In this document: positions 46,029 to 55,313 of the stretch, one piece after another | How positions within the stretch are numbered: position 1 is the first letter of the stretch | Layout of the letters: each line of letters starts with the position of its first letter | Source: Flavobacteria bacterium MS024-2A | GTDB taxonomy: Bacteria > Bacteroidota > Bacteroidia > Flavobacteriales > Flavobacteriaceae | Assembly (NCBI GenBank): GCA_905182305.1 | Contig: CAJJBB010000010.1 | Coordinates: forward strand, 1-64,000 | Direction: 5' to 3' | Length of the DNA stretch: 64,000 nucleotides | Notes under the pieces: model-generated | Databases searched by the model: none | Seen by the model: the letters and a program-made list of their open reading frames with translations, nothing else | What the model was told of the DNA's origin: nothing | Program-made: the position numbers and the translations under genes

Positions 46029-46454
46029 ATGAAAGTATCTCTAGAGAGAATTAACGAAGATTATCTTTTTGAAGTAAGCAACGAAAACGGACAAAGTGTT
46101 CTTTTAGATAATAAATCAAAAGAAAAAGGTGAGGTGCAAGGTATTAGTCCTATGGAATTACTTCTGATGGGAGTTGCTGGATGCAGTAGTATTGACATTG
46201 TAGCTATTTTAAATAAGCAAAAAATAAATCCAACCACATTGAAAATGGATGTAAAAGGGCATCGAAAAGAAAGCGAAGTTCCTTCCTTGTTTTATCAGAT
46301 TGATGTGACTATTTATTTGGAAGGTGATTTTTCTGCAGATAAAGCCAAACGCGCTGCTCAACTTTCGTTTGAAAAATATTGTTCAGTTTCTAAAACACTA
46401 GAACCGACAGCAAAAATTAATCACCACATCATTTTTAATGGAGTTGCGTTGTGA
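46029..46454 (+). CDS. OsmC family protein in the methionine operon
   Basis: The 141-residue protein has the OsmC/Ohr layout: an N-terminal strand pair, PMELLLMGVAGCSSIDIVAIL with the first cysteine (near residue 53), and FEKYCSVSKTL with the second (near residue 117). Such proteins form dimers that reduce peroxides or carry thiol chemistry; the role here is unknown. It lies between metX and metZ, with the metZ start overlapping its stop by 4 bases, so a link to sulfur metabolism is likely, for example handling reactive sulfur. Confidence 0.9.
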   Translation: MKVSLERINEDYLFEVSNENGQSVLLDNKSKEKGEVQGISPMELLLMGVAGCSSIDIVAILNKQKINPTTLKMDVKGHRKESEVPSLFYQIDVTIYLEGDFSADKAKRAAQLSFEKYCSVSKTLEPTAKINHHIIFNGVAL

Positions 46455-47623
46455 GTTATAAGTTTGAAACCCGTGCCATTAGAAATCAAATGAAACGCTC
46501 ACAATATCTTGAACATTCCACGCCACTTTATTTAACTTCTAGTTTTGTTTTTGAAGATGCCGAAGACATGCGCGCTTCTTTTGCAGAGGAAAAAAAGCGA
46601 AATATTTATAGCCGATTTTCGAATCCCAATACTTCAGAGTTCGTTCAAAAGGTAGTACAAATGGAGGAAGCAGATGATGGAGTTTCTTTTGCTACTGGAA
46701 TGGGAGCAGTTTTTGCAACTTTTGCTGCGTTTTTAAACGCTGGAGATCATATTGTTTCAGCACGTGCTTTATTCGGCTCCACACATACGTTATTTACCAA
46801 GTATTTACCCAAATGGGAAATTTCGACAAGCTATTTTCCTGTTGATGATATTTCTTTGGTAGAAGAATTGATTCAGCCCAATACCAAATGTATTTATGTT
46901 GAGTCACCTACTAATCCAGGTGTTGATATTTTGGACTTAGAGGCGATCGGAATAATTGCTAAAAAACACAAATTGCTCTTTATTGTTGACAATTGTTTTG
47001 CCACTCCTTATTTGCAACAGCCCATAAAATACGGAGCCGATTTAGTCATTCATTCTGCCACCAAATTGATGGATGGTCAAGGACGTGTTTTAGGTGGGGT
47101 AACAGTTGGTAGTAAAGACCTAATCCGAGAATTATTTCTTTTTGCTAGAAACTCAGGAGCTTCGCTTTCTCCTTTTAATGCATGGATATTATCAAAAAGT
47201 TTGGAAACCTTAGCAGTAAGAATTGATCGTCATTGTGAAAATGCTTTTACAATTGCGGAAAAGCTTGAAGCAAGCCAAGAAATTAATTGGGTTAAATATC
47301 CTTTTTTAAAATCCCACCCTCAATATGCGTTAGCCAAAAAACAAATGTTAAAGGGAGGAAATATTATTGCCTTTGAAGTGAAAGGTGAACTCGAAGCAGG
47401 ACGGAATTTTATTAATGCAATTGAGTTGTGTTCGTTATCATCAAACTTGGGAGATTCCAGAACTATTATTACACATCCAGCTTCTACTACACATAGTAAA
47501 TTATCTAACGAAGATCGATTGGCTGTGGGAATTACCAATGGAATGATTCGTATATCTATAGGATTAGAACACCCTGAAGATATTTGGAATGACCTTAAAA
47601 ATGCATTAAGTAAAATAGAATGA
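46451..47623 (+). CDS. metZ: Trans-sulfuration PLP enzyme, O-succinylhomoserine sulfhydrylase type
   Basis: The 390-residue enzyme has YSRFSNPNTSEFVQK, DNCFATPYLQQPIKYGAD and VIHSATKLMDGQGRVLGG with the PLP lysine (near residue 205). It fits the MetZ/MetB/MetC family, and the segment GQGRVLGG is typical of MetZ. It starts with GTG (46451) overlapping the OsmC-like gene by 4 bases, and its end overlaps the homocysteine methyltransferase gene by 4 bases. Since the operon makes O-acetylhomoserine, its true substrate may be that ester or another; cystathionine chemistry is possible. Confidence 0.88.
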   Translation: MSYKFETRAIRNQMKRSQYLEHSTPLYLTSSFVFEDAEDMRASFAEEKKRNIYSRFSNPNTSEFVQKVVQMEEADDGVSFATGMGAVFATFAAFLNAGDHIVSARALFGSTHTLFTKYLPKWEISTSYFPVDDISLVEELIQPNTKCIYVESPTNPGVDILDLEAIGIIAKKHKLLFIVDNCFATPYLQQPIKYGADLVIHSATKLMDGQGRVLGGVTVGSKDLIRELFLFARNSGASLSPFNAWILSKSLETLAVRIDRHCENAFTIAEKLEASQEINWVKYPFLKSHPQYALAKKQMLKGGNIIAFEVKGELEAGRNFINAIELCSLSSNLGDSRTIITHPASTTHSKLSNEDRLAVGITNGMIRISIGLEHPEDIWNDLKNALSKIE

Positions 47624-48624
47624 GTATAGTAAAAGAGTTGGAACAACGTATTTTAGTTTTAGATGGTGCCATGGGAACCATGATTCAAAACCATAGCCTA
47701 AACGAGGAAGATTTTAGAGGAGAACGTTTTGTAGATCACCCGGCTATTTTGAAAGGAAACAACGATCTTCTCTCTATTACACAACCCGAAATCATTAAAG
47801 AAATTCATAGAAATTATTTTGATGCTGGGGCAGATATCGTTGAAACCAACACCTTTTCCTCCACTTCCATTGGAATGGCGGATTATCAAATGGAAAGTCT
47901 TGCCTATGAACTGAATTATGAAAGTGCTAAAATAGCCAAAGAAGTAAGTGAAGAGTATTTAGAAAAAACACCGGATCAACCGCGTTATGTAGCGGGTTCT
48001 ATTGGTCCCACAAATAAAACTTTGAGTATGTCACCCGATGTAAATGATCCGGGTTACCGAGCCATTACTTTTGACGAACTTGTTATAGCTTACAAAGAAC
48101 AAGTCAATGGACTTGTTGACGGAGGTTCCGATTTACTTTTAGTGGAAACTATTTTTGACACCCTAAATGCAAAGGCAGCATTGTATGCAATCAATGAAAT
48201 AAAAGAAGAGCGTAGAATTGATATTCCCATTATGGTGAGTGGTACCGTCACGGATGCTAGTGGAAGAACACTTTCCGGACAAACTGTGGAGGCTTTCAGA
48301 ATTTCTATGAATCATATTCCTATTTTAAGTATTGGGTTTAATTGTGCCTTGGGTGCAGATCAATTATTACCTTATGTCAAACGACTAGCCAATCAAAGTG
48401 ATTTGTTTGTTTCTGCACATCCCAACGCGGGGTTACCCAATGCCTTTGGTGCATATGATCAATCTCCGGAAGAAATGCAAGCTTTAATTGAGGATTATCT
48501 CAAGCAAAATGCAGTAAATATTATTGGAGGGTGCTGCGGTACCACACCAGATCATATTCGGCTTATAGCGGATGTGGCTAAAAAATACCTGCCTAGAAAC
48601 CCTAAACAATTGTTGGATGTCTAA
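47620..48624 (+). CDS. metH: Methionine synthase, homocysteine-binding module (split MetH)
   Basis: The 334-residue protein is the homocysteine S-methyltransferase module. [20 protein letters not shown] opens it, [16 protein letters not shown] follows, and zinc ligands are in [15 protein letters not shown] and [11 protein letters not shown]. In E. coli this is the first domain of a single large MetH; here it is a separate gene that overlaps the rest by 8 bases. Together the two genes rebuild a full cobalamin-dependent synthase. Confidence 0.94.
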   Translation: MSIVKELEQRILVLDGAMGTMIQNHSLNEEDFRGERFVDHPAILKGNNDLLSITQPEIIKEIHRNYFDAGADIVETNTFSSTSIGMADYQMESLAYELNYESAKIAKEVSEEYLEKTPDQPRYVAGSIGPTNKTLSMSPDVNDPGYRAITFDELVIAYKEQVNGLVDGGSDLLLVETIFDTLNAKAALYAINEIKEERRIDIPIMVSGTVTDASGRTLSGQTVEAFRISMNHIPILSIGFNCALGADQLLPYVKRLANQSDLFVSAHPNAGLPNAFGAYDQSPEEMQALIEDYLKQNAVNIIGGCCGTTPDHIRLIADVAKKYLPRNPKQLLDV

Positions 48625-51304
48625 ACATGAACGTAAACCTTTAATGTTATCGGGCTTAGAGCCCTTGGTCATTTCTGAGACAACTAATTTTGTCAATATT
48701 GGAGAACGGACCAATGTTACCGGTTCAAGAAAGTTTTTACGTTTAATAGAAAAAAATCAATATAATGAGGCGATCGAGGTTGCTCGTGAACAAGTATTAG
48801 GAGGTGCTCAGATTATTGATGTAAACATGGATGAAGGAATGATTGATGGGACGAAAGCCATGACAAAGTTCCTGAATTTGATGGCTGCCGAACCTGATAT
48901 TGCACGTATTCCAGTGATGATTGATAGTTCTAAATGGGAAATCATTGAGGCAGGACTCAAGGTAGTACAAGGGAAAAGTGTGGTTAATTCCATTAGCTTA
49001 AAAGAAGGAGAAGCCAATTTTATTGCCCAAGCTACAACCATAAAAAAATATGGCGCTGCGGTGATTGTGATGGCTTTCGATGAAGACGGTCAAGCGGATT
49101 CTTTGGAACGTCGTATTGAAATATGTAAACGTTCTTATGATGTATTGGTTGATAAAGTAAACTTTGCCCCCGAGGATATTATTTTTGATCCTAATATTTT
49201 TCCTGTAGCTACTGGAATGGAAGAGCATCGCAAAAATGCACTTGACTTTTTTAATGCCACAAAATGGATACGTGAAAATTTACCTCATGCCAGTGTGAGT
49301 GGGGGAGTGAGTAATGTTTCTTTTTCTTTTAGGGGGAACAATACCGTTCGTGAAGCCATGCATGCTTCTTTTTTATACCACGCGATTCAGCATGGAATGA
49401 ATATGGGGATTGTAAATCCTTCAATGTTGGAAGTGTATGATGAGGTGCCTAAAAAATTAATGGAGCATGTGGAAGATGTTTTACTCGACCGAAGGGAAGA
49501 TGCTACCGAACGCCTTTTAGATTATGCTGAAAATATAGTTTCCGTAAAAAAGGAAGGAAAAAAGCAAGATGATTCGTGGCGTAAAGAAGACTTAAAAAGC
49601 AGAATTACTCATGCCTTGATTAAAGGAATTGACGCCTTTATTGTTGAAGATACTGAAGAGGCTAGAAAAGAAGCTAGCCGCCCAATTGAAGTAATTGAAG
49701 GTCCATTAATGGATGGAATGAATGTGGTAGGGGATCTTTTTGGTGCGGGGAAAATGTTTTTACCTCAAGTAGTAAAATCTGCTCGAGTAATGAAAAAGGC
49801 GGTAGCACATTTGCAACCCTTTATAGAAGCAGAAAAGAGTGAAGGCTCGCAGTTTGCCGGAAAAGTATTGATGGCTACCGTTAAAGGCGATGTTCACGAT
49901 ATTGGAAAAAACATAGTAAGTGTGGTCTTGGCGTGTAACAATTATGATATCGTAGATTTAGGCGTTATGGTGCCGCCAGAGGTTATTATTCAACGTGCTG
50001 TAGAAGAGCAAGTAGATATTATTGGCCTTTCAGGTTTAATTACGCCTTCCCTGGATGAGATGGTTTATTTGGCAAAAGAATTGGACCGTCAGAATATAAA
50101 AATCCCTGTATTGATTGGAGGTGCTACCACCTCAAAAGCCCATACAGCAGTAAAAATTGCTCCCGTTTCTAAAGGACCAATTATACATGTAAACGACGCT
50201 TCTAGGGCGGTTTCCGTAGTTAGTAATTTATTACAAAAAGATAAAAAAGAGCCTTATATATTAAAAATTAGAGAGGAATATGAAGTCTTTAAAGAGAAAT
50301 TTTTAGAACGCACTTCCTCTAAAACGTATTTGACCTATCAGCAGGCACAACAGAATTTTCTAACGCTAGATTGGGATCAATTTAAACCAACGCCCCCTAA
50401 AACGTTGGGAGGCATTACACTAACAGATTTTCCATTAGAGGAGTTAGTTCCATTTATTGATTGGTCTCCATTTTTCCGTTCGTGGGATTTACATGGGAAG
50501 TACCCTGATATTTTAACCGACAGTTTAGTCGGGGAACAAGCACAAAGTTTATTTGCCGATGCCAAAGAAATGCTGGCGCAACTCGTCAAAGAAAAATGGT
50601 TAACGGCCAAAGCTCGTTTTGGAATTTTCCCAGCCAATGCGAATGGTGATGATATTGAAATCTATACTGATGAAGACAGAGAAAAGGTGTTTGCTACTTG
50701 GCTCACCTTAAGGCAACAACTGAAAAAATCAAAAGATCAACCCAATATTGCTTTGTCAGATTTTATTGCTCCAAAGACAACAGGAGTGAAAGATTATATG
50801 GGTGCTTTTTGTGTGTGTACAGGCTTTGGAACTTTCGAAAAAGCAAAAGCTTTTGAAGAAGAAAATGATGATTATAACTCCATCATGATTAAAGCATTGG
50901 CAGATCGACTGGCAGAAGCTTTTGCTGAATACCTGCACTTAAAAGTACGAAAAGAGTATTGGGGATATGCCTCTGATGAAAAACTGAGCAATAAAGAATT
51001 AATTAATGAAACTTATAAAGGCATTCGTCCCGCCCCAGGTTATCCCGCCTGCCCTGATCACTTGGAGAAAAACACCCTTTGGGATCTTTTAAAGGTGGAA
51101 GAACAAATAGGAGTAACCCTTACGGAAAGTTTAGCCATGTGGCCCGCAGCAGCAGTTTCTGGATATTACTTTGCACATCCTGAAGCTAGATATTTTGGCT
51201 TGGGAAAAATCAAAGAAGATCAATTGGTGTCCTACAGCCAGAGAAGAAAAATTTCATTGGAAGAAGCTCGAAAATGGTTGAATCCTAATTTAATAGAAGA
51301 CTAG
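48617..51304 (+). CDS. metH: Methionine synthase, folate/cobalamin/reactivation modules (split MetH)
   Basis: The product (895 residues from this ATG) carries the folate-binding module ([19 protein letters not shown]), the helical cap, the B12-binding module with the base-off His motif [10 protein letters not shown] and [13 protein letters not shown], and a C-terminal SAM-binding reactivation module ([15 protein letters not shown]). It methylates homocysteine using methyl-tetrahydrofolate supplied by MetF, encoded next. The frame is open further upstream to ATG 48572, but ATG 48617 gives the more usual short overlap with the first module. Confidence 0.95.
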   Translation: MSKHERKPLMLSGLEPLVISETTNFVNIGERTNVTGSRKFLRLIEKNQYNEAIEVAREQVLGGAQIIDVNMDEGMIDGTKAMTKFLNLMAAEPDIARIPVMIDSSKWEIIEAGLKVVQGKSVVNSISLKEGEANFIAQATTIKKYGAAVIVMAFDEDGQADSLERRIEICKRSYDVLVDKVNFAPEDIIFDPNIFPVATGMEEHRKNALDFFNATKWIRENLPHASVSGGVSNVSFSFRGNNTVREAMHASFLYHAIQHGMNMGIVNPSMLEVYDEVPKKLMEHVEDVLLDRREDATERLLDYAENIVSVKKEGKKQDDSWRKEDLKSRITHALIKGIDAFIVEDTEEARKEASRPIEVIEGPLMDGMNVVGDLFGAGKMFLPQVVKSARVMKKAVAHLQPFIEAEKSEGSQFAGKVLMATVKGDVHDIGKNIVSVVLACNNYDIVDLGVMVPPEVIIQRAVEEQVDIIGLSGLITPSLDEMVYLAKELDRQNIKIPVLIGGATTSKAHTAVKIAPVSKGPIIHVNDASRAVSVVSNLLQKDKKEPYILKIREEYEVFKEKFLERTSSKTYLTYQQAQQNFLTLDWDQFKPTPPKTLGGITLTDFPLEELVPFIDWSPFFRSWDLHGKYPDILTDSLVGEQAQSLFADAKEMLAQLVKEKWLTAKARFGIFPANANGDDIEIYTDEDREKVFATWLTLRQQLKKSKDQPNIALSDFIAPKTTGVKDYMGAFCVCTGFGTFEKAKAFEEENDDYNSIMIKALADRLAEAFAEYLHLKVRKEYWGYASDEKLSNKELINETYKGIRPAPGYPACPDHLEKNTLWDLLKVEEQIGVTLTESLAMWPAAAVSGYYFAHPEARYFGLGKIKEDQLVSYSQRRKISLEEARKWLNPNLIED

Positions 51305-52261
51305 ATGAAAGTAACGGAACATATCGCAAAAGCAAAAGGAAAGACACAATTCACATTTGAAATACTTCCTCCTTTAAAAGGACAGCACATTAATGCTTTA
51401 TTTAAATCTATAGATGCTTTAAATGAGTTCAAACCGCCCTTTATTGATGTGACCTATCATCGTGAAGAGCATATTTATAAAGATCGAGGGAACGGATTGC
51501 TCGAGTTAAAAGTAATTAAGAAGCGTCCCGGAACTGTAGGAATTTGTGCTGCAATACAGAGTAAATATAAGATAGATGCTGTTCCGCATATCTTATGTGG
51601 TGGATTTTCTAAAGAGGACACTGAAAACCTTTTGGTGGATTTAGATTATTTAGAGATTGATAATGTGGTTGCGCTGCGTGGGGATTCGATTAAATCTGAA
51701 ACTTATTTTACTCCCAACAAAGATGGACATAATTATGCCAATGAATTGGTGCAACAAATTGTAGATCTTAACCAAGGGAATTATTTGGACAAGGAACTAT
51801 TAAATTCTTATGCGACGCATTTTTGTATTGGTGTTTCTGGCTACCCAGAAAAGCATATGGAAGCCCCCAGCTTGGAAAGCGACCTGTATTTTTTAAAGAA
51901 AAAAGTGAAAGCAGGAGCTGACTATATAATAACCCAAATGTTTTTTGATAACCAAAAGTTTTTTGATTTTGTGACCAAAGCTCGCGAAGAAGGTATTACC
52001 GTTCCGATTATTCCGGGATTAAAACCGCTTTCTACAACCAAACAACTCAATATGATTCCCCACCGTTTTCATGTAGATTTACCTGAAGCTTTGATCAAAG
52101 AAGTAATTAAGTGTAAGGATAATAATGCAGTTCGTCAAGTAGGGGTGGAATGGTGTATCCAACAGAGTAAAGAATTAATGACCGCTGATGTCCCTTTCTT
52201 ACACTATTACTCTATGGGTAAATCCGATAACATCAAGCAAATTGCTGAGGGAGTGTTCTAA
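51305..52261 (+). CDS. metF: Methylenetetrahydrofolate reductase
   Basis: The 318-residue flavoprotein reduces methylene- to methyl-tetrahydrofolate for methionine synthase. FTFEILPPLKG contains the catalytic Glu, VALRGDSIK the folate-contacting Asp region, and GADYIITQMFFDNQKFF and IIPGLKPLSTTKQL are also conserved. The start codon directly follows the metH stop. It is the last gene of the riboswitch-led operon; its stop overlaps that of gldA on the other strand. Confidence 0.96.
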   Translation: MKVTEHIAKAKGKTQFTFEILPPLKGQHINALFKSIDALNEFKPPFIDVTYHREEHIYKDRGNGLLELKVIKKRPGTVGICAAIQSKYKIDAVPHILCGGFSKEDTENLLVDLDYLEIDNVVALRGDSIKSETYFTPNKDGHNYANELVQQIVDLNQGNYLDKELLNSYATHFCIGVSGYPEKHMEAPSLESDLYFLKKKVKAGADYIITQMFFDNQKFFDFVTKAREEGITVPIIPGLKPLSTTKQLNMIPHRFHVDLPEALIKEVIKCKDNNAVRQVGVEWCIQQSKELMTADVPFLHYYSMGKSDNIKQIAEGVF

Positions 52262-53151
52262 GCCGTCAATTTTTTAAACAATTGCTCTAAACTTTCGTTC
52301 TTGAATTGAAGATTAAGAATTTTTAAGCCATTATCATGCGCAAAATCAAAGATGGAAGGGCGCATGTCTTTGGTTCCCTTGATATGTAATTCGTAATCAA
52401 AATCATGAGTATTAATTGCCTTTTGGACATTTATAAGTTTCTCTAAAGCAACTACTTCGATACGGTAATCAAAACTCACTTCAATAATTTGTTCTTGTTT
52501 ATTTCGCAATTCTTCTAAAGCTTGATCTAAAACAATTTCACCTTTATTGATAATAATCACTCGATCACAAAGGGCATCCACTTCTTGTAATATATGGGTG
52601 GAGAGTAAGACGGTTTTATCTTTTCCCAACTCGCGAATTAACTTCCGTATGGAGACGAGTTGATTGGGGTCTAAGCCCGTGGTAGGTTCATCTAAAATGA
52701 GTAGTTGTGGATCGTGTATTAAAGCAGCGGCCAAGCCTACACGTTGACGATAGCCTTTGGAAAGTGTTTGAATTTTATGGCGTTGGTGGTCCAGAAGCCC
52801 TGTTTTTTCAAGAGTTTCTTTATAAGGTGGATTTTTAAGTTTGTAGAGACTACCCACATATCTTAAATATTCTATCACAAACATTTCATCGTACAAGGGA
52901 TTGTTTTCAGGTAAATAGCCTACTTGTTTTTGAATATTTTGCAAATCGATTTTTAAGTCCAGGCCATCATAAGAAATTTCACCTTCCCACTCTTTATAAT
53001 ATCCTGTTAGGATTTTCATGAGAGAAGATTTACCAGCTCCATTGGGTCCTAATAAGCCAACCACTTCTCCTTTTTTTAATTCAACCGAGAGTCCTTTTAA
53101 TGCTTTTACGGCACCGTAGCTTTTGGAAACGTTTTGTAGAAGAAGCGACAT
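52258..53151 (-). CDS. gldA: Gliding motility-type ABC transporter ATP-binding protein
   Basis: The 297-residue ATPase has Walker A GPNGAGKSS (residues 35-43), the Q-loop in VGYLPENNPLYDEMFVIEYL, signature LSKGYRQRVGLA and Walker B LLILDEPTTGLD. The long form with a C-terminal extension (about 215-297) fits GldA, which with GldF and GldG forms an ABC transporter needed for gliding and the type IX secretion apparatus in Flavobacteria. The membrane partners are not in this window, so a general ABC-2 ATPase remains possible. Confidence 0.85.
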   Translation of the reverse strand: MSLLLQNVSKSYGAVKALKGLSVELKKGEVVGLLGPNGAGKSSLMKILTGYYKEWEGEISYDGLDLKIDLQNIQKQVGYLPENNPLYDEMFVIEYLRYVGSLYKLKNPPYKETLEKTGLLDHQRHKIQTLSKGYRQRVGLAAALIHDPQLLILDEPTTGLDPNQLVSIRKLIRELGKDKTVLLSTHILQEVDALCDRVIIINKGEIVLDQALEELRNKQEQIIEVSFDYRIEVVALEKLINVQKAINTHDFDYELHIKGTKDMRPSIFDFAHDNGLKILNLQFKNESLEQLFKKLTA

Positions 53152-53186
53152 TTATTTTTTTATTTAAAGATAAGTGGTTTGTTTTT

Positions 53187-54047
53187 TTAAACCTTACGGG
53201 ATCGTAAACTTTCTATAACAACAGTTATTAAAATAATTCCACCTCCAATAAGACTACTCGCCGGGGGAATTTCATTTAAAAAGAAAAAAGCAAGGAGAAT
53301 TCCAAAAATGGGTTGAATGCTGTTCATGATACTTGCCGTTGCCACCGTAAAATAGGTTAAGCTATTTAGAAACAAGGTGTGTCCAATAGCAGTAGTGACA
53401 AATCCTAAAAATAATAAATAGGGAATTTGTGACGATAAGGAGTCAAGTGGATAAATTAATATCACAGGAAAAAGGAGGAGAATGGTGATTCCCATTTGAT
53501 AAAACATTAGTAAAGAGCCATTGATTTTTTTAGTTCTTTTTTTAATAATCAAGTTTCTAAGGGCATAGGTCAAAGCCGAGAATAAACCCATAAAAAGCCC
53601 TTTGGTTTGTTCGGTTTCAAAATCAAAGGCAGGGACGAGAAGATAAATACCAAATAAAATGAGGAATCCAAAAAGCAAATGAATGGGGTGGAGTTTTGTT
53701 TTAAAGAACAGTGGTTCAAGAAAAACGGTGATGATAGGGAAAGTAAACATTGATAACATTCCAACGGCGACCCCACTCCACTGTAAAGCAAAAAAATAAG
53801 TGACCCAATGAAGGGTGAGTAAGGTCCCGCTATAAATTATAGTATATCTGTTTTCTGCAAATCCTGTTCTAATCTTCTCTTTTTTCCAATAACAATACGC
53901 TCCTAAAACAAGAAAGGCAACAAAGGCTCTAGACCAAATAATCAATGGAGGCGGTAGAGGAATAAAACGACCCAAGGGTCCAGATGTACTAATGCATAAC
54001 ATCCCTAAATTGAGAATAAGAATGTTATAAAGATGACGATTTTTCAT
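53187..54047 (-). CDS. EamA/DMT family transporter
   Basis: The 286-residue protein has ten predicted membrane spans arranged as two EamA repeats (about 8-135 and 150-282). Typical pieces are GPLGRFIPLPPPLIIWSRAF in the first repeat and SIMNSIQPIFGILLAFFFLNE in the second. The family exports metabolites such as amino acids or sugars; the substrate cannot be told. It lies 35 bases upstream of gldA on the same strand, and about 300 bases from the divergent Phe/Tyr operon promoter. Confidence 0.9.
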   Translation of the reverse strand: MKNRHLYNILILNLGMLCISTSGPLGRFIPLPPPLIIWSRAFVAFLVLGAYCYWKKEKIRTGFAENRYTIIYSGTLLTLHWVTYFFALQWSGVAVGMLSMFTFPIITVFLEPLFFKTKLHPIHLLFGFLILFGIYLLVPAFDFETEQTKGLFMGLFSALTYALRNLIIKKRTKKINGSLLMFYQMGITILLLFPVILIYPLDSLSSQIPYLLFLGFVTTAIGHTLFLNSLTYFTVATASIMNSIQPIFGILLAFFFLNEIPPASSLIGGGIILITVVIESLRSRKV

Positions 54048-54296
54048 TCTTAAAAGTTGGTTTCAAAGTGCTAAAATCCATAAATAACCCGATATAAAAA
54101 AATAGGATTCTTGTTAATCGAAATGAGAGAGAAAAGGTGTTTTTCATTATTAAATATTTCAATCTATTGAATTTCAATGGTCACACCTTATTTTTTTGTT
54201 TGGCTTTATCGGGGATTAATAAAAATATTTTTTGTGACACTAACCTTGAAAGACGTTAAATTTAATCTAGTTTAGATAAAAAAAAATCCTAAAAAT

Positions 54297-54326
54297 TTGT
54301 TTTTTACAAAAGCAATGTTACTTTTG
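54297..54326 (+). promoter_or_regulatory. Promoter of the Phe/Tyr operon
   Basis: TTG at 54297-54299 and TACTTTTG at 54319-54326 are 19 bases apart, matching the Bacteroidota consensus. Transcription would begin near 54333, some 13 bases before the leader-peptide start. The 250 bases between this and the EamA gene hold nothing I recognise. Confidence 0.75.
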
Positions 54327-54345
54327 TTATGATTTTTAAATAACA

Positions 54346-54414
54346 ATGAATAAAACTTTCTTTTACTACAATAACTTTTACTACTTCTACTCAGAAGCAG
54401 ACAGGACTTTGTAG
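54346..54414 (+). CDS. Phe/Tyr-rich leader peptide of the aromatic operon
   Basis: An ATG at 54346 opens a 22-codon frame ending in TAG (54412). Residues 5-15 read FFYYNNFYYFY: four Phe and five Tyr out of eleven, in front of an operon that makes Phe and Tyr. The peptide has no likely function of its own; stalling at these codons when charged tRNA-Phe or tRNA-Tyr is scarce would steer the downstream RNA fold. Note the Asn-Asn pair splitting two aromatic runs. Confidence 0.9.
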   Translation: MNKTFFYYNNFYYFYSEADRTL

Positions 54415-54472
54415 TATTTAGAATACGATATATAAAAACAAAAAAGTCCTGATTAATCGGGACTTTTTTTTT
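54402..54472 (+). terminator. Attenuator: antiterminator and terminator before pheA
   Basis: The terminator stem is AAAAAAGTCC (54440-54449) with GGACTTTTTT (54460-54469), extended inside by a short pairing of TGATT and AATCG, and followed by T residues to 54472. The antiterminator is CAGGACTTT (54402-54410), perfectly complementary to AAAGTCCTG (54443-54451), the left arm of the terminator. A ribosome at the leader stop (54412) would cover the antiterminator arm; one stalled at 54358-54390 would not. A third pairing, TACTACAA (54364-54371) with TTGTAGTA (54409-54416), can form when the leader is not translated. Confidence 0.9.
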
Positions 54473-54479
54473 GGAACAA

Positions 54480-55313
54480 ATGAAAGAAAACACAAACATA
54501 GCAATTCAAGGAGTCGAAGGATCTTTCCACCATGCGGTAGCAAAGAGTTACTATGGGAAGCACTTGTCTTTGATGGAATGCGAAACTTTCGATGCAACCG
54601 TTAATGCACTGAGGGATAATTCTGCTGATCAGGCGGTGATGGCGATAGAAAACTCTATTGCGGGATCTATTATTCCTAATTACGCATTGATTGATCAAAA
54701 CGATCTTCAGATCGTGGGCGAGTATTCACTTAGTATCCATCACAATTTGATGGCCCTCCCGGGGCAGAGCTTGGCTGATCTTAAGGAAGTGCACTCACAT
54801 CCTATGGCTTTGTTGCAGTGTAAAGATTTTTTCAAAGACTATCCGCACATTCGTTTGATAGAAGCAGAAGATACGGCCAATGAAGCCCGACGTATATCAG
54901 AGCATAAGATTTCTGGAATAGCCGCAATTGCGAGCAAAGAAGCAGCAAGCTTATATGCCCTGGAAGTATTGGTCCCTTCCATTCAGACCATTAAAAATAA
55001 TGTCACTCGTTTTGTGATTATCCAGAATAAAGGAACTTTAATTCCTCAAAAAAAAATCAATAAAGCGACTATAAAATTCATCTTAGATCATCAGCGTGGA
55101 AGTTTGGCTGCGGTCTTAAATGTTATGAGCGATTGTCAACTCAATCTCACCAAAATTCAATCTTTACCTGTGATTGAAACCCCTGGTAAATATGCTTTTT
55201 TCGTAGATGTAACTTTTGATGAATTTAAATTTTACGATAAGGCACGAAAGTTAATTACCATTATGGCATCACAATTTAAAATTTTAGGCGAATATGCCCA
55301 ACACTCAAGATGA
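54480..55313 (+). CDS. pheA: Prephenate dehydratase
   Basis: The product (277 residues from this ATG) has a periplasmic-binding-protein-like prephenate dehydratase domain (AIQGVEGSFHHAVAK, MAIENSIAGSI, NNVTRFVII with the catalytic Thr-Arg-Phe) and a C-terminal ACT domain (about 192-270, LDHQRGSLAAVLNVMSD) for feedback by Phe. It makes phenylpyruvate. No chorismate mutase is fused here; that activity is at the end of the operon. A TTG at 54471 lies in the terminator T-run and is not a credible start. Its stop overlaps the next start (ATGA). Confidence 0.95.
   Translation: MKENTNIAIQGVEGSFHHAVAKSYYGKHLSLMECETFDATVNALRDNSADQAVMAIENSIAGSIIPNYALIDQNDLQIVGEYSLSIHHNLMALPGQSLADLKEVHSHPMALLQCKDFFKDYPHIRLIEAEDTANEARRISEHKISGIAAIASKEAASLYALEVLVPSIQTIKNNVTRFVIIQNKGTLIPQKKINKATIKFILDHQRGSLAAVLNVMSDCQLNLTKIQSLPVIETPGKYAFFVDVTFDEFKFYDKARKLITIMASQFKILGEYAQHSR

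Noticed and set aside
48572-48616. Earlier ATG for the second metH gene
   Set aside because: The extra residues would be read from sequence that codes for the end of the first metH module and show no similarity to the folate module.
54048-54296. The 250-base gap between the EamA gene and the Phe/Tyr promoter, examined for a further small gene or operator
   Set aside because: No frame with a plausible start and composition and no clear inverted repeat was found.
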